A stretch of 36,239 nucleotides of DNA from an uncultured Pelagibacteraceae bacterium (lineage in GTDB: Bacteria > Pseudomonadota > Alphaproteobacteria > Pelagibacterales > Pelagibacteraceae), in NCBI GenBank assembly GCA_902623495.1, contig CACNTW010000003.1, forward strand, positions 1 to 36,239, in the 5' to 3' direction. The notes beneath the pieces were generated by a model. That model was not told the origin of the DNA, ran no database searches, and saw nothing but the letters and a program-made list of their open reading frames with translations. How positions within the stretch are numbered: the first letter of the stretch is position 1; each line of letters begins with the position of its first letter. The position numbers and the translations under genes are program-made. Below, piece after piece: positions 8,127 to 16,588 of this stretch.

Positions 8127-9389
8127 CTAACCTAACTTAATATTATCAACTCCAACTAATTTATTATAAAGCCAATAGATAACCAAAACTCCTCCAAGCA
8201 ACATAAGTCCCATTGCTGAAGCAAAACTCCAATCTAAAGTAGTTTTCATATGATAAGCAATTCGGTTACTAATTAAGGTTCCTGATGATCCCCCAACTAA
8301 TGCAGGGGTAATGTAATATCCAATTGCTAAAATAAAAACTAAAAGACAACCTGCCCCGATACCTGGTATTGTTAATGGAAAATATACTTTCCAAAAAGCA
8401 ACAAAAGGTGTTCCGCCAAGAGATTTGCCTGCTCTCATTAAACTTGGTGAGATAGTTTTCATCACGCTGTAGAGTGGTAAAACCATAAATGGCAATAGAA
8501 TTTGGGTCATTGCAACATAAGTTCCGACTTTGTTGTACATCATTTCTGGCCTATTATCGTCTGCCACGAGCCCAATCATTACAAAGAAATCGTTAACTAC
8601 TCCTTGTTGTTGAAGTAAAATCATCCAGCTAGCTGTTCTAACTAATAATGATGTCCAAAATGGAAGAAGAACACAAATCATTAATAAATTACTGTATTTC
8701 ATCGGAAGTGTTGCTAATAAATGAGCTATTGGATACCCCATTAGAAAACAGAATACAGTAACAAAGAAAGCAACCTCTACAGTTCTCAACCATAAAATTC
8801 TATGTATTCTTCTGTCCTCACTAACTTGAGTGATTTTATTATCTTCATTCAAATACATATCTATAGCTTTTAAATATTTGGCTGAAGTATAAGGAGGTGC
8901 TGTTCTTTTAATTGCTCTCCAATATTCGACATCTCTCCATCTTTTATGAACCTTCATAATTTGTTCTTTAATATTTTTACTTTCATCGATTTTATTTCTT
9001 TTAACTTGTCTAAATAATTTTTTAACAGTTGAGCTAAATCCATTTTTTTCTTTGTTGAGTCTTTGTGCAAGTTTTCCATGTTCTTTTTTATCAACAAGAA
9101 TTTTAAAGTCAGATAAGAATGAAGCAAATACTTCTTCGGGCGGTAGCTCTTTTCCATCCCATGTTTCCATAGATTTAAATGTTTTTGGAAGCATATTTGT
9201 AATCATCTTGTCATCAATACTTCTTGTAAACATTTCACCTATTGGAAAAATATAAGTTATTAATAAAAAAAGTAGCAATGGAGATACTAATAAAAAAGCT
9301 TTGATTTTATTTTTTCTTTCAGCTTTTCTTAAACTTATTTCTAAAGGAATTCCGTCTGTTGTTAATATTTGTTTTGTTTCACTGCTCAT
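8127..9389 (-). CDS. Pot-type ABC transporter permease (PotB-like) with large periplasmic insert
   Basis: A 420-residue permease, markedly longer than the roughly 280-300 residues of classical PotB. Helix 1 lies at about 30-50. A hydrophilic Lys-rich insert of about 150 residues (51-200) follows before helix 2 (about 200-220), and the remaining helices and EAA loop (RAGKSLGGTPFVAFWKVYFP) are normal. By topology the insert faces the periplasm. Its content, largely helical and charged (KKEHGKLAQRLNKEKNG), suggests a domain that may contact the binding protein, which is inference. The start ATG at 9387-9389 lies immediately after a strong hairpin with a T run, so expression probably depends on read-through from the binding-protein gene. 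Confidence 0.88.
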   Translation of the reverse strand: MSSETKQILTTDGIPLEISLRKAERKNKIKAFLLVSPLLLFLLITYIFPIGEMFTRSIDDKMITNMLPKTFKSMETWDGKELPPEEVFASFLSDFKILVDKKEHGKLAQRLNKEKNGFSSTVKKLFRQVKRNKIDESKNIKEQIMKVHKRWRDVEYWRAIKRTAPPYTSAKYLKAIDMYLNEDNKITQVSEDRRIHRILWLRTVEVAFFVTVFCFLMGYPIAHLLATLPMKYSNLLMICVLLPFWTSLLVRTASWMILLQQQGVVNDFFVMIGLVADDNRPEMMYNKVGTYVAMTQILLPFMVLPLYSVMKTISPSLMRAGKSLGGTPFVAFWKVYFPLTIPGIGAGCLLVFILAIGYYITPALVGGSSGTLISNRIAYHMKTTLDWSFASAMGLMLLGGVLVIYWLYNKLVGVDNIKLG

Positions 9390-9418
9390 AAAAAAAAGGG
9401 CGACTCTAAAGTCGCCCT
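9390..9418 (-). terminator. Intrinsic terminator/attenuator between binding-protein and permease genes
   Basis: Bases 9397-9405 and 9410-9418 are a perfect 9-bp inverted repeat (AGGGCGACT/AGTCGCCCT) with a 4-base loop. Read on the minus strand, the hairpin is followed at once by a run of seven T. It lies 35 bases after the stop of the binding-protein gene and directly before the ATG of the downstream permease. It therefore probably terminates most transcripts, or stabilises the 3' end of the binding-protein mRNA, giving more binding protein than permease. No downstream promoter is apparent. Confidence 0.85.
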
Positions 9419-9453
9419 ATATATATTATATTATACTAATCTTTTATAGTTTA

Positions 9454-10572
9454 TTAAAGACCAGCTTTCATTGCTTCCCATTTTTCACTTAACTCAGCAT
9501 CATTTTCTGCCCAGAATTCTCCATTTACTAAAAAATATTTTTTAGTATTTGCTGGTGCAGTTGGCATTTGAGGCATCATTTCAGTCTTGCCGTCTTTAAA
9601 CCAAGGTTCATTTGCTTCAATAATTTCAAGTGAAGATATTCTATAAGGAGCATATGCTATATATTTAGCACTACCCGCTAATCCTTCAGTGCTTGTCATT
9701 TCTGCTAAGGCTTTTTTCGCATTTGCTTCATCTGGTCCACCTGCGACAAGTCCAAAGTATTCATAATCCAAACCTTGTCCATCCCAAACTTGTTTAATAG
9801 GAGCACCTTCAGTAATTTCTGCATTAAAGAATCTTCCATTCCATCCTGTTGCCATCACTACTTCCTGAGCGACTAGAAATTCAGGTGGTTGAGCACCTGC
9901 TGACCAGAATACACATCCGCCGTTTTCATCGTTGCAAAGCTCTTTAATTTTATCCATAGCTCTGTTAATACCAGCTTCAGTTTCTAATAATTTGTAGATC
10001 TCAGATCCACCTTTACCCATGTAAACACCGTCACCAGCTAGTGCAATTTCTAAGTTTGTCATTGCTCCTGTATAAAGTGCTCTTTTCCCTGGAAATTTTT
10101 TTGTATTAAAAAAGTCCTTAATAGTTTTAGGTTCTTTTCCATCAAACGCTCTAGTATCGAATGCGTAGTTCCAAGAATAAAGAATGTTTCCTACCGCACA
10201 ATCACTTGGCATTGGAGCAAAGAAATCTTCACTTGCAGGAGTTCCATCTGGAGCTGCAGGAAAATCTTTGTCAAAATCGAATTCGACGAAAATTCCTTCA
10301 TCACATCCATTTATAATATCTTTTGCATATACATCGATTATATCCCATGTAATAGCACCTGCTTCTTTTTGAGCTTTAATCTCAGATAATCCACCTGAAT
10401 AGTCTACCCAGTTAATTTCAACACCAAGTTTTTTTGCAGTTGGATCACCATACCCTAATCTTTGAGACTCTGTATAAGCCCCACCCCAAGATGCTACTGT
10501 AACCGCAAATGCAGATGAAGTTATTGAAAGAGCAAAAGAAAGAGCAAGTAATAATTTACTTAATTTTTTCAT
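9454..10572 (-). CDS. Periplasmic binding protein of Pot-type ABC transporter (PotD-like)
   Basis: A 372-residue extracytoplasmic solute-binding protein. A signal peptide is clear: MKK, a hydrophobic core, and a cleavage site after ITSSAFA (about residue 23). The mature protein begins VTVASWGGAYTESQ, typical of the spermidine/putrescine-type binding family. A Cys pair is possible between NGCDEG and SDCAVG, and another at ELCNDENGGCVF. There is no lipobox Cys, so it is free in the periplasm. An unusually strong ribosome site (GGAGG four bases before ATG, bases 10577-10581) is present, unlike most genes in the window. A terminator follows it. It sits 115 bases after the ATPase gene and appears to have its own promoter. 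The ligand is unknown: a polyamine or another small cationic or carboxylated compound. Confidence 0.9.
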   Translation of the reverse strand: MKKLSKLLLALSFALSITSSAFAVTVASWGGAYTESQRLGYGDPTAKKLGVEINWVDYSGGLSEIKAQKEAGAITWDIIDVYAKDIINGCDEGIFVEFDFDKDFPAAPDGTPASEDFFAPMPSDCAVGNILYSWNYAFDTRAFDGKEPKTIKDFFNTKKFPGKRALYTGAMTNLEIALAGDGVYMGKGGSEIYKLLETEAGINRAMDKIKELCNDENGGCVFWSAGAQPPEFLVAQEVVMATGWNGRFFNAEITEGAPIKQVWDGQGLDYEYFGLVAGGPDEANAKKALAEMTSTEGLAGSAKYIAYAPYRISSLEIIEANEPWFKDGKTEMMPQMPTAPANTKKYFLVNGEFWAENDAELSEKWEAMKAGL

Positions 10573-10576
10573 TTAT

Positions 10577-10647
10577 CCTCCGTTTAAACGTTAAATATAA
10601 ATTAATTTATATAAGCGAAGTACAACAAAATCGTTATTGAGAGTCAA
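10577..10647 (-). promoter_or_regulatory. Candidate promoter, palindrome and strong RBS of the binding-protein gene
   Basis: Read on the minus strand, TTGACT (10642-10647) is followed after 17 bases by TGTACT (10619-10624), a fair sigma-70-like pair. Downstream, bases 10595-10612 form a perfect 18-bp AT palindrome (ATATAAATTAATTTATAT), and GGAGG lies at 10577-10581. The palindrome would lie in the leader, where it could be an operator or a leader hairpin. The -10 match is weak, so the promoter call is tentative. Confidence 0.4.
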
Positions 10648-10687
10648 CAGGCCATTTTGTTATAAGAATACTAGTCTATTTGAGAAA

Positions 10688-11773
10688 TTATTTAGGATCT
10701 AGAGCTCTTGCGTCTTGACTGTTCCACCCTACTTTAATCTCGTTACCTAATTTTAAATCTAGCTCGTTTGAGCTATTTGGAACTTTTAAAATAAATTCTT
10801 TATTACCTAAAAGATCTAATCTTACTCTAGTATGATCACCATGGTAGATAACTTCTTCGATTTTTCCAGTTTGATTATTATCCATTTTATCTTTTGGATT
10901 TATTAATGCTCTCTCTGGTCTTATTGAAACTGTTGTTTTATCTCCTTTGGAATTGACTGAAATCGGATTTGCTAAAATTTCTCTATTTTGAAGTTTGACC
11001 TTACAAACATCTTTTGAAATCTCTGTTACTTCTCCTTTAAATGTATTATTTTCACCTATAAACTCTGCCACAAAAGAGTTGACTGGTTCTTCATACAATT
11101 TATCAGGACTTGATAATTGTTGAACTTTACCATCATTAAAAACTGCTATCCTATTTGACATTGTTAATGCTTCTCCTTGATCGTGTGTAACGTAAACCAC
11201 AGTAACACCAATATTTTCATGAATATGTTTAATTTCGTATTGCATACTTTCTCTTAAATTTTTATCTAAAGCTCCAAGGGGTTCATCCATTAAAACTACT
11301 GCTGGATCGAATACAAGTGCTCTTGCAACAGCTACCCTTTGTTGTTGTCCTCCTGACAATTGCGCAGGCATCCTACTTTCAAATCCTGATAGAGAAACCA
11401 TTGACAAAGCTTTATCTACTTTTTTATCTATCTCATCTTTTTGAACTTTTCTTACTCTCAAAGGAAAAGCCAAATTTTCATAAACTGTCATATGAGGGAA
11501 CAATGCATAATTTTGAAAAACCATTCCAATTCCTCTTTTGTGTGGTGGAATATTTGAAATAGGATTAGAGTCTAAATAAATTTCGCCATTAGTTGGAGTT
11601 TCAAATCCAGCTAACATCATTAAACAAGTTGTTTTTCCTGAACCAGATGGGCCAAGCATAGTAATGAACTCACCCTCTGAGATATTAAGATTTAAATCTT
11701 TGACTACTAAGACTTTACCATCGTAACTTTTATCAACTTTATCGAACTTAACGAATTCTGTATTTTTAGGCAT
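10688..11773 (-). CDS. Pot-type ABC transporter ATPase (PotA-like)
   Basis: A 361-residue ATPase that energises the adjacent Pot-type importer. Walker A GPSGSGKTT lies near residue 43, the signature LSGGQQQRVAVARAL near 140, and Walker B VVLMDEPLGALD follows. The H-loop YVTHDQ is present, then a C-terminal TOBE-like regulatory domain from about residue 240. The frame opens with a TTG codon at 11776, but the ATG at 11773 (MPKNTEF) is the more likely start. The gene follows the M24 hydrolase by 38 bases and precedes the binding protein by 115 bases, so the order ATPase, binding protein, permease, permease is like that of many marine Pot-type operons. Confidence 0.9.
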   Translation of the reverse strand: MPKNTEFVKFDKVDKSYDGKVLVVKDLNLNISEGEFITMLGPSGSGKTTCLMMLAGFETPTNGEIYLDSNPISNIPPHKRGIGMVFQNYALFPHMTVYENLAFPLRVRKVQKDEIDKKVDKALSMVSLSGFESRMPAQLSGGQQQRVAVARALVFDPAVVLMDEPLGALDKNLRESMQYEIKHIHENIGVTVVYVTHDQGEALTMSNRIAVFNDGKVQQLSSPDKLYEEPVNSFVAEFIGENNTFKGEVTEISKDVCKVKLQNREILANPISVNSKGDKTTVSIRPERALINPKDKMDNNQTGKIEEVIYHGDHTRVRLDLLGNKEFILKVPNSSNELDLKLGNEIKVGWNSQDARALDPK

Positions 11774-11811
11774 CAAGTGTTTAAAACATTTAAGAAGTTA
11801 ATTATCAATAG

Positions 11812-12984
11812 CTAATAGTTCTTTATATGTAGTTCTTTTGGAAAATTACAGAATAATTCACAACCTTCGTCGGTTACTCGAATTGCTTCAGAAGCTTCTA
11901 CTCCCCAATCACCAAACTGCATGACTGCAATCATATGAAAACAAACATTTGGTTCTAGTACTGTCATATCACCTTTATAAATATTTAAAGTATGCTCTCC
12001 CCAATCTGGTGGATATCCAATGCCTATTGAGTAACCTGTTCTTGATTTCTTCTCGATACCATATTTATCTAAAATTTTCCAAAAGGCTTGAGCAACATCA
12101 TTTGCTGTATTTCCGGGTTTTGTAGCATCAATTCCAGCTTGTAAAGCTTCTATAGTTTTATTCATTGTATCTATTTTTATTTGATCAGGTTTGCCTAAAA
12201 AAATTGTTCGAGCCATAGGTGCGTGATATCTTTTATAAACACCTGATAATTCAATTATAGTTGCTTCACCTTCATTAAATTTATCTTGAGTTGCTGTTAA
12301 ATGTGAAGCAGATGTTCCTTTTCCAGTTGGAAGAAGCGTTGCAATACTAGAATATTCACCTCCAAATTCTTCTGTGCCATAAAACAAAGATTTTTGAATT
12401 TCTCCAACTGCATCGCATTGTCTTGCACCAGGTTTAATTACTTCCATTGCTGTTTGCATTCCTTTTTGAGAAATTAAAGCAGCAGACTTCATATAATTTA
12501 TCTCTGCATGGGATTTAATTAATCTAGCCCAGTTAACTAGTCGATCAGAGTCGATAATGTTTGCATAAGGTAATCCCTTTTTAATCTTTTCATAACAAAA
12601 AGCTGTAAAATAATGAGCATCCATTTCAACTCCAATAGAAAGTTTATCCCATTTTTTTTCTTTAATTACTCTGGTCAAGTAATCATAAGGATGTTTTGGC
12701 CAAGTATGAATATAACTCTCATCATAAACTATAATATTATCTTTATTTAAATAGGTCTTTATGTACGCTCCACCTGCATCTTGGTCTCTGACAAAGCAAA
12801 TTGGTTCTTTTGAATCGACGTGCACTAACACACATTGTGCATAATAAAAAGACCAAGCATCGTAGCCTGTAAGATAATTCATGTTATTTGTGTCGTGAGA
12901 AATAATTAAATCAATTTTTTTCTCTCTCATCAGAGATTGAACTTTTAATAATCTTTGTTTGTATTCCTCTTTTGAAAAAGACAT
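11812..12984 (-). CDS. M24 metallohydrolase, ectoine hydrolase (DoeA/EutD)-like
   Basis: A 390-residue protein of the M24 pita-bread family (Xaa-Pro dipeptidase/creatinase fold). The N-terminal creatinase-type domain contains NMNYLTGYDAWSFYYAQ, and the C-terminal domain contains SRTGYSIGIGYPPDWGE. Both segments are very like those of ectoine hydrolase DoeA/EutD, which opens the ectoine ring to N-acetyl-diaminobutyrate. Other family marks are VNWARLIKSHAEI and PGARQCDAVGEIQ. Creatinase-type members of this fold often lack metal, and I cannot confirm the metal ligands by eye. It is followed three bases upstream by an EutA-like racemase and downstream by a Pot-type importer. The rest of an ectoine pathway (DoeB deacetylase, EutB, EutC) is not visible, so the substrate may be another cyclic or N-substituted amino acid. 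Confidence 0.8.
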   Translation of the reverse strand: MSFSKEEYKQRLLKVQSLMREKKIDLIISHDTNNMNYLTGYDAWSFYYAQCVLVHVDSKEPICFVRDQDAGGAYIKTYLNKDNIIVYDESYIHTWPKHPYDYLTRVIKEKKWDKLSIGVEMDAHYFTAFCYEKIKKGLPYANIIDSDRLVNWARLIKSHAEINYMKSAALISQKGMQTAMEVIKPGARQCDAVGEIQKSLFYGTEEFGGEYSSIATLLPTGKGTSASHLTATQDKFNEGEATIIELSGVYKRYHAPMARTIFLGKPDQIKIDTMNKTIEALQAGIDATKPGNTANDVAQAFWKILDKYGIEKKSRTGYSIGIGYPPDWGEHTLNIYKGDMTVLEPNVCFHMIAVMQFGDWGVEASEAIRVTDEGCELFCNFPKELHIKNY

Positions 12985-12987
12985 AAA

Positions 12988-13728
12988 TTAATCAAACAGT
13001 CTTCCAAATCCTTTTACAGATTTATTTTCACCAATATTTTCCAAAGACTCCCAGATTAATGCTTGGTTGCTTGAAAGAACTGGTATTCCTAGTTTATCTT
13101 CTAATTTTTGTATCAAAGGTAGAACTGGTAAAGCGGTACAAGATACAAATAAAGCATCTGCTTCACTTACATCTAAATTTATAAGAACATCAAAGAGATA
13201 ATTTTGATCTACTTTGCCAATATCCATATCAGAATGAATATCAAAGTATGAATTTGAAGTAATTTCAAAACCAGATGATTTAAAATAATTAACAACATCA
13301 TCATTTACTTTTTTACTATAAGGCGTGAATATAGAAAGTTTTTTAATATTTAATTTTTTTAATGCTTTCAAAGCTGCTGTACTGGGTGTTGAAAGTTTTG
13401 CCTCAGGTTTTGCTGCTTTTATTTTATTTTTAATATTATCGTATCCTGCTGCAATAGTTCCTGATGTGCAAGCATATACAACACAGTCTAATTTTTGCTC
13501 TGGCAAGATATCTTTTGTAACTTGAGTAATATTCTCTGACATTTTGATCAAATTCTCTTTGGTTAAGGGGTTGTAACATTCTATTCTATTTACAAAAAAA
13601 TCTATTTTTTTATCTTTAATTACACTTATAAAATCTTTTTCAATCACTAGATCGGTTGCTAAAGCGATAAGTCCAATACGTGGATTTTGGTTATTTTCAA
13701 ACTTTGGTTCTATTTTTTGTGATTTCAT
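12988..13728 (-). CDS. Asp/Glu racemase-superfamily protein (EutA/arylmalonate decarboxylase-like)
   Basis: A 246-residue protein of the Asp/Glu racemase superfamily. Two cysteines lie in the expected mirrored positions: VYACTSGTIAAG (about residue 89) and FVSCTALPVLP (about residue 196). This two-Cys arrangement is shared by racemases, maleate isomerase and the EutA protein of ectoine clusters. The order racemase-like then DoeA-like matches ectoine utilisation operons (eutA with eutD), but no other dedicated ectoine gene is present. It is the first gene of the minus-strand operon and is divergent from the aldehyde dehydrogenase, with 116 bases between them. There is no signal peptide, so it is cytoplasmic. 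Substrate unassigned. Confidence 0.78.
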   Translation of the reverse strand: MKSQKIEPKFENNQNPRIGLIALATDLVIEKDFISVIKDKKIDFFVNRIECYNPLTKENLIKMSENITQVTKDILPEQKLDCVVYACTSGTIAAGYDNIKNKIKAAKPEAKLSTPSTAALKALKKLNIKKLSIFTPYSKKVNDDVVNYFKSSGFEITSNSYFDIHSDMDIGKVDQNYLFDVLINLDVSEADALFVSCTALPVLPLIQKLEDKLGIPVLSSNQALIWESLENIGENKSVKGFGRLFD

Positions 13729-13789
13729 AAATATAATATACCACCACTTATTGATTAATCATTAAAATTTAAAAACTGCATCTAATTTC

Positions 13790-13819
13790 TTGAATGGTAA
13801 GAGCAAATAAACGTATAAT
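13790..13819 (+). promoter_or_regulatory. Candidate sigma-70 promoter of the aldehyde dehydrogenase operon
   Basis: TTGAAT (13790-13795) is followed after 18 bases by a perfect TATAAT (13814-13819), placed 25 bases before the ATG at 13845. It lies in the 116-base divergent region between the racemase-like gene and the aldehyde dehydrogenase. In such AT-rich DNA chance matches are common, so confidence is moderate. Confidence 0.5.
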
Positions 13820-13844
13820 AAGAAAAATTAATTTTGAAATATAA

Positions 13845-15278
13845 ATGCTCGATAAAAAAAAATTTTATATAAATGGCAAATGGGTTGAGCCAGTAAACAA
13901 GAACGAATGCGAAGTTATTAATCCATCAACAGAAGAAGTTTGTGCAATTATAAGTCTTGGAAGTTCTGATGATACGAATGCTGCAGTCAAAGCAGCAAAA
14001 TCTGCATTTGAAACTTGGAAAGAAACTTCAAAAGAAGAAAGGTTAAATTTATTAGAAAAATTATTAAAAATTTATAACTCAAGATGGGATGATATGACTA
14101 ATGCTATTACTACAGAACTTGGTTGTCCTAAAGATTGGTGTTCGGCTAATCAAACATCCTCTGGTGCAGGTCATATCGAAGACTTTATAAAAAGACTTAA
14201 AGATTTCGAATTCGAACCTGGTTTTGATAAAGGATCTACTAATCATATTGTATATGAGCCAATTGGAGTTTGTGGATTAATTACACCTTGGAATTGGCCT
14301 ATAAATCAAATTGCTTTAAAAGTAATTCCAGCTTTTGCTACTGGATGTACAATGGTACTTAAGCCATCTGAAATTGCACCATTGTCAGGAATGCTATTTG
14401 CAGAAATGATAGATGAGGTTGGATTTCCAGCTGGAGTGTTTAATCTAGTAAATGGTGATGGGCCTGGTGTTGGTACTGATCTTTCAGGACATCCTGATGT
14501 TGATATGGTCTCATTTACAGGATCTACTAGAGCTGGAAAATTAATTACAAAGAATGCTGCTGAAACTATAAAAAGAGTTTGTCTTGAACTTGGTGGTAAA
14601 GGAGGAAATATTGTTTTTGCTGATGCATATCCTGATGCGGTGAGAGATGGCATTAGAAACGTAATGAGTAATTCGGGTCAATCATGTGATGCTCCAACTA
14701 GAATGCTTGTTGAAAAATCAATTTATAAAAGAGCTGTTAAAGAAGCTGCAGACGAAGCAAATAAAATTAAAGTTGATCTTGCTTCAAAAGCCGGTGATCA
14801 TATAGGACCTGTAATTTCAAGAACTCAATTTGATAAAATTCAGAGTTTAATAAATAGTGGCATTGAAGAAGGTGCTACTTTAGTGGCAGGTGGTCCTGAT
14901 AAACCTGAAGACTTAAAGAAGGGTTATTTTATTAAACCAACAGTATTCACTGATGTAAATAATAATATGAGAATTGCAAAAGAGGAAATATTTGGACCAG
15001 TATTGTCAATTATTCCTTTTGAAAATGAGGAGGAAGCTATCCAAATTACAAATGACACAGAATATGGATTAGGAAACTATTTACAAACAGAGGATAAAGA
15101 AAAGGCAAAAAGAGTCTCAAAAAAATTAAGATCTGGAATTGTATATGTAAATCATAAAGCAGCAGATTCAGGAACTCCTTTTGGTGGGTACAGGCAATCT
15201 GGAAATGGACGTGAGGGTGGAACTTGGGGATTGCATGAATATCTAGAGGTAAAAACTATTACTGAATGGAAAAATTAA
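13845..15278 (+). CDS. NAD(P)-dependent aldehyde dehydrogenase
   Basis: A 477-residue ALDH superfamily enzyme oxidising an aldehyde to a carboxylate. The catalytic set is complete: Asn150 in PWNWP, Glu248 in LELGGKGG, and nucleophile Cys281 in GQSCDAPTRM. The nucleotide-binding segment FTGSTRAGK is also present. Length is typical. It opens a plus-strand run with VOC, homocysteine-methyltransferase-like and MsrA genes, and is divergent from the DoeA/EutA-like operon. Context allows betaine aldehyde, trimethylaminobutyraldehyde or an amino-acid semialdehyde (as DoeC in ectoine breakdown) as substrate. None of these can be chosen from sequence alone. Confidence 0.92.
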   Translation: MLDKKKFYINGKWVEPVNKNECEVINPSTEEVCAIISLGSSDDTNAAVKAAKSAFETWKETSKEERLNLLEKLLKIYNSRWDDMTNAITTELGCPKDWCSANQTSSGAGHIEDFIKRLKDFEFEPGFDKGSTNHIVYEPIGVCGLITPWNWPINQIALKVIPAFATGCTMVLKPSEIAPLSGMLFAEMIDEVGFPAGVFNLVNGDGPGVGTDLSGHPDVDMVSFTGSTRAGKLITKNAAETIKRVCLELGGKGGNIVFADAYPDAVRDGIRNVMSNSGQSCDAPTRMLVEKSIYKRAVKEAADEANKIKVDLASKAGDHIGPVISRTQFDKIQSLINSGIEEGATLVAGGPDKPEDLKKGYFIKPTVFTDVNNNMRIAKEEIFGPVLSIIPFENEEEAIQITNDTEYGLGNYLQTEDKEKAKRVSKKLRSGIVYVNHKAADSGTPFGGYRQSGNGREGGTWGLHEYLEVKTITEWKN

Positions 15279-15279
15279 A

Positions 15280-15660
15280 ATGCTTGGTTATGTAATGGTA
15301 GGAACCAATAACTTAGAAAAAGCAATAATTTTTTATGATGAAGTCTTAAAAGTTTTAAATCTAGAAAGAAATTATAAAGATGAAGTTTGCGCTGGTTACA
15401 CAGAAAAAAATGGCGATGGAACTATAGAGTTTTATGTGACCAAACCTGTCAATATGAAAGAGGCAACTAATGGAAATGGAACGCAAGTTTCATTTATTAC
15501 ATCATCTAGAGATATAGTTGATAAGTTTCATGAGATTGGACTTAAGGCAGGTGGAAAAAGTGAAGGAGCTGGAGGTGAAAGACCAGAAGGTTCTGGAGTT
15601 TACTATTCTTATATTCGAGATCTTGATAATAATAAAATTTGTGCTTTCACAAACAATTAA
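15280..15660 (+). CDS. VOC (glyoxalase/bleomycin-resistance fold) family protein
   Basis: A 126-residue single-unit vicinal-oxygen-chelate protein. It opens LGYVMVGTNNLEKAIIFYDEVL, although the usual metal His near the start is replaced here by Val/Gly, and it ends SYIRDLDNNKICAFTN, the common closing strand with a DxxxNK motif. A Gly-rich loop (GAGGERPEGSG) precedes the last strands. The family includes glyoxalase I, dioxygenases and many uncharacterised proteins, so function is unassigned. It begins one base after the aldehyde dehydrogenase stop, and its own stop overlaps the next ATG by one base, so the three genes are translationally linked. Confidence 0.75.
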   Translation: MLGYVMVGTNNLEKAIIFYDEVLKVLNLERNYKDEVCAGYTEKNGDGTIEFYVTKPVNMKEATNGNGTQVSFITSSRDIVDKFHEIGLKAGGKSEGAGGERPEGSGVYYSYIRDLDNNKICAFTNN

Positions 15661-16571
15661 TGTCTTACAATTTAATTCAAGAAAAAATCAATGAAGGAAA
15701 AATTATTTTACTTGATGGAGGTATAGGTGCTGAGCTTGAAAAAAAAGGAGCTAAAATGGATCAAAACCTCTGGTGTGGAAAATGTTCGGTAGATAGCCCA
15801 GAATTTCTAAAAGAAGTTCATGAAAATTATATTGATGCAGGTGCTGATGTTATTACAACAAATACTTATGCTACAACTCCAATTTCTCTTAGAAAACACG
15901 GATATGAAGACTCAATTGAATTATTTAATAAACAAGCAGTTCAAATTGCAAAACAAGCAATTAATAATTCAAAAAAGAACATCTGTTTAGCAGGAAGTGT
16001 TTCGAGTTATGGAAGTTTTCTTAAACTTGGAACAAAGAACATGAAGCCATGTTTTAATGAACATATTAAAATTTTATCAAATGAGGGTGTTGATTTAATA
16101 ATTTTAGAAGCAATGACATCTCAAGCAGAAATCGTGGAGACTATGCTTGAGTGTTCTTCAAATATAAAGTTACCTGTTTGGCTTTCTATTTCCTGTGTAA
16201 TAGATCAGAATACAAAAAATATTACACTTGGTTATGATGATGTGAAGAATAAAACTGAAATTTACGAGGATTTAGAAGAATCGTTGAAAAATTTTAGTAA
16301 ATTACATAAGGGGCCAATTTTAATTGCTCACTCAGATATTAAAACAACGAGTGCAGCTTTAGATACTGCATTAAAAAATTATAATGGAGTTATTGGTGCA
16401 TACCCTAACAAAGGCTATTACGAAAAACCAAATTGGAAGTTTGTGGATGATTTTTCACCCAATGATTATTTGGAAGTTGCAAAAAAATGGTTTAGCAAAG
16501 GTGTAAAAATTGTTGGTGGTTGTTGTGGTATAGGAGTTGAAGAGATAAAAGCTGTTTCAATTTTGAAGTAA
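15660..16571 (+). CDS. Homocysteine S-methyltransferase family protein (BHMT-like), His-variant zinc site
   Basis: A 303-residue TIM-barrel protein of the homocysteine S-methyltransferase family (MmuM, betaine-homocysteine methyltransferase), which gives methionine from homocysteine and a methyl donor such as betaine. It opens with ILLDGGIGAELEKKG, followed by DVITTNTYATTP and the zinc motif GGCCG (Cys288, Cys289). The third zinc ligand, Cys in GINC of MmuM and BHMT, aligns with His224 in LIAHSDIKTT. The start is the ATG at 15660, overlapping the preceding stop as TAATG. An in-frame ATG at 15639 would lie inside the VOC gene and add seven residues without family match. It is followed by MsrA, which fits methionine metabolism. 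A divergent paralogue is at 18215. Confidence 0.85.
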   Translation: MSYNLIQEKINEGKIILLDGGIGAELEKKGAKMDQNLWCGKCSVDSPEFLKEVHENYIDAGADVITTNTYATTPISLRKHGYEDSIELFNKQAVQIAKQAINNSKKNICLAGSVSSYGSFLKLGTKNMKPCFNEHIKILSNEGVDLIILEAMTSQAEIVETMLECSSNIKLPVWLSISCVIDQNTKNITLGYDDVKNKTEIYEDLEESLKNFSKLHKGPILIAHSDIKTTSAALDTALKNYNGVIGAYPNKGYYEKPNWKFVDDFSPNDYLEVAKKWFSKGVKIVGGCCGIGVEEIKAVSILK

Positions 16572-16588
16572 TAATATATTGTAAAATT

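Noticed and set aside
15639..15659. Upstream ATG at 15639 for the homocysteine-methyltransferase-like gene
   Set aside because: It lies inside the VOC gene and adds seven residues with no family match. The ATG at 15660 overlaps the VOC stop (TAATG), a linkage seen several times in the window.
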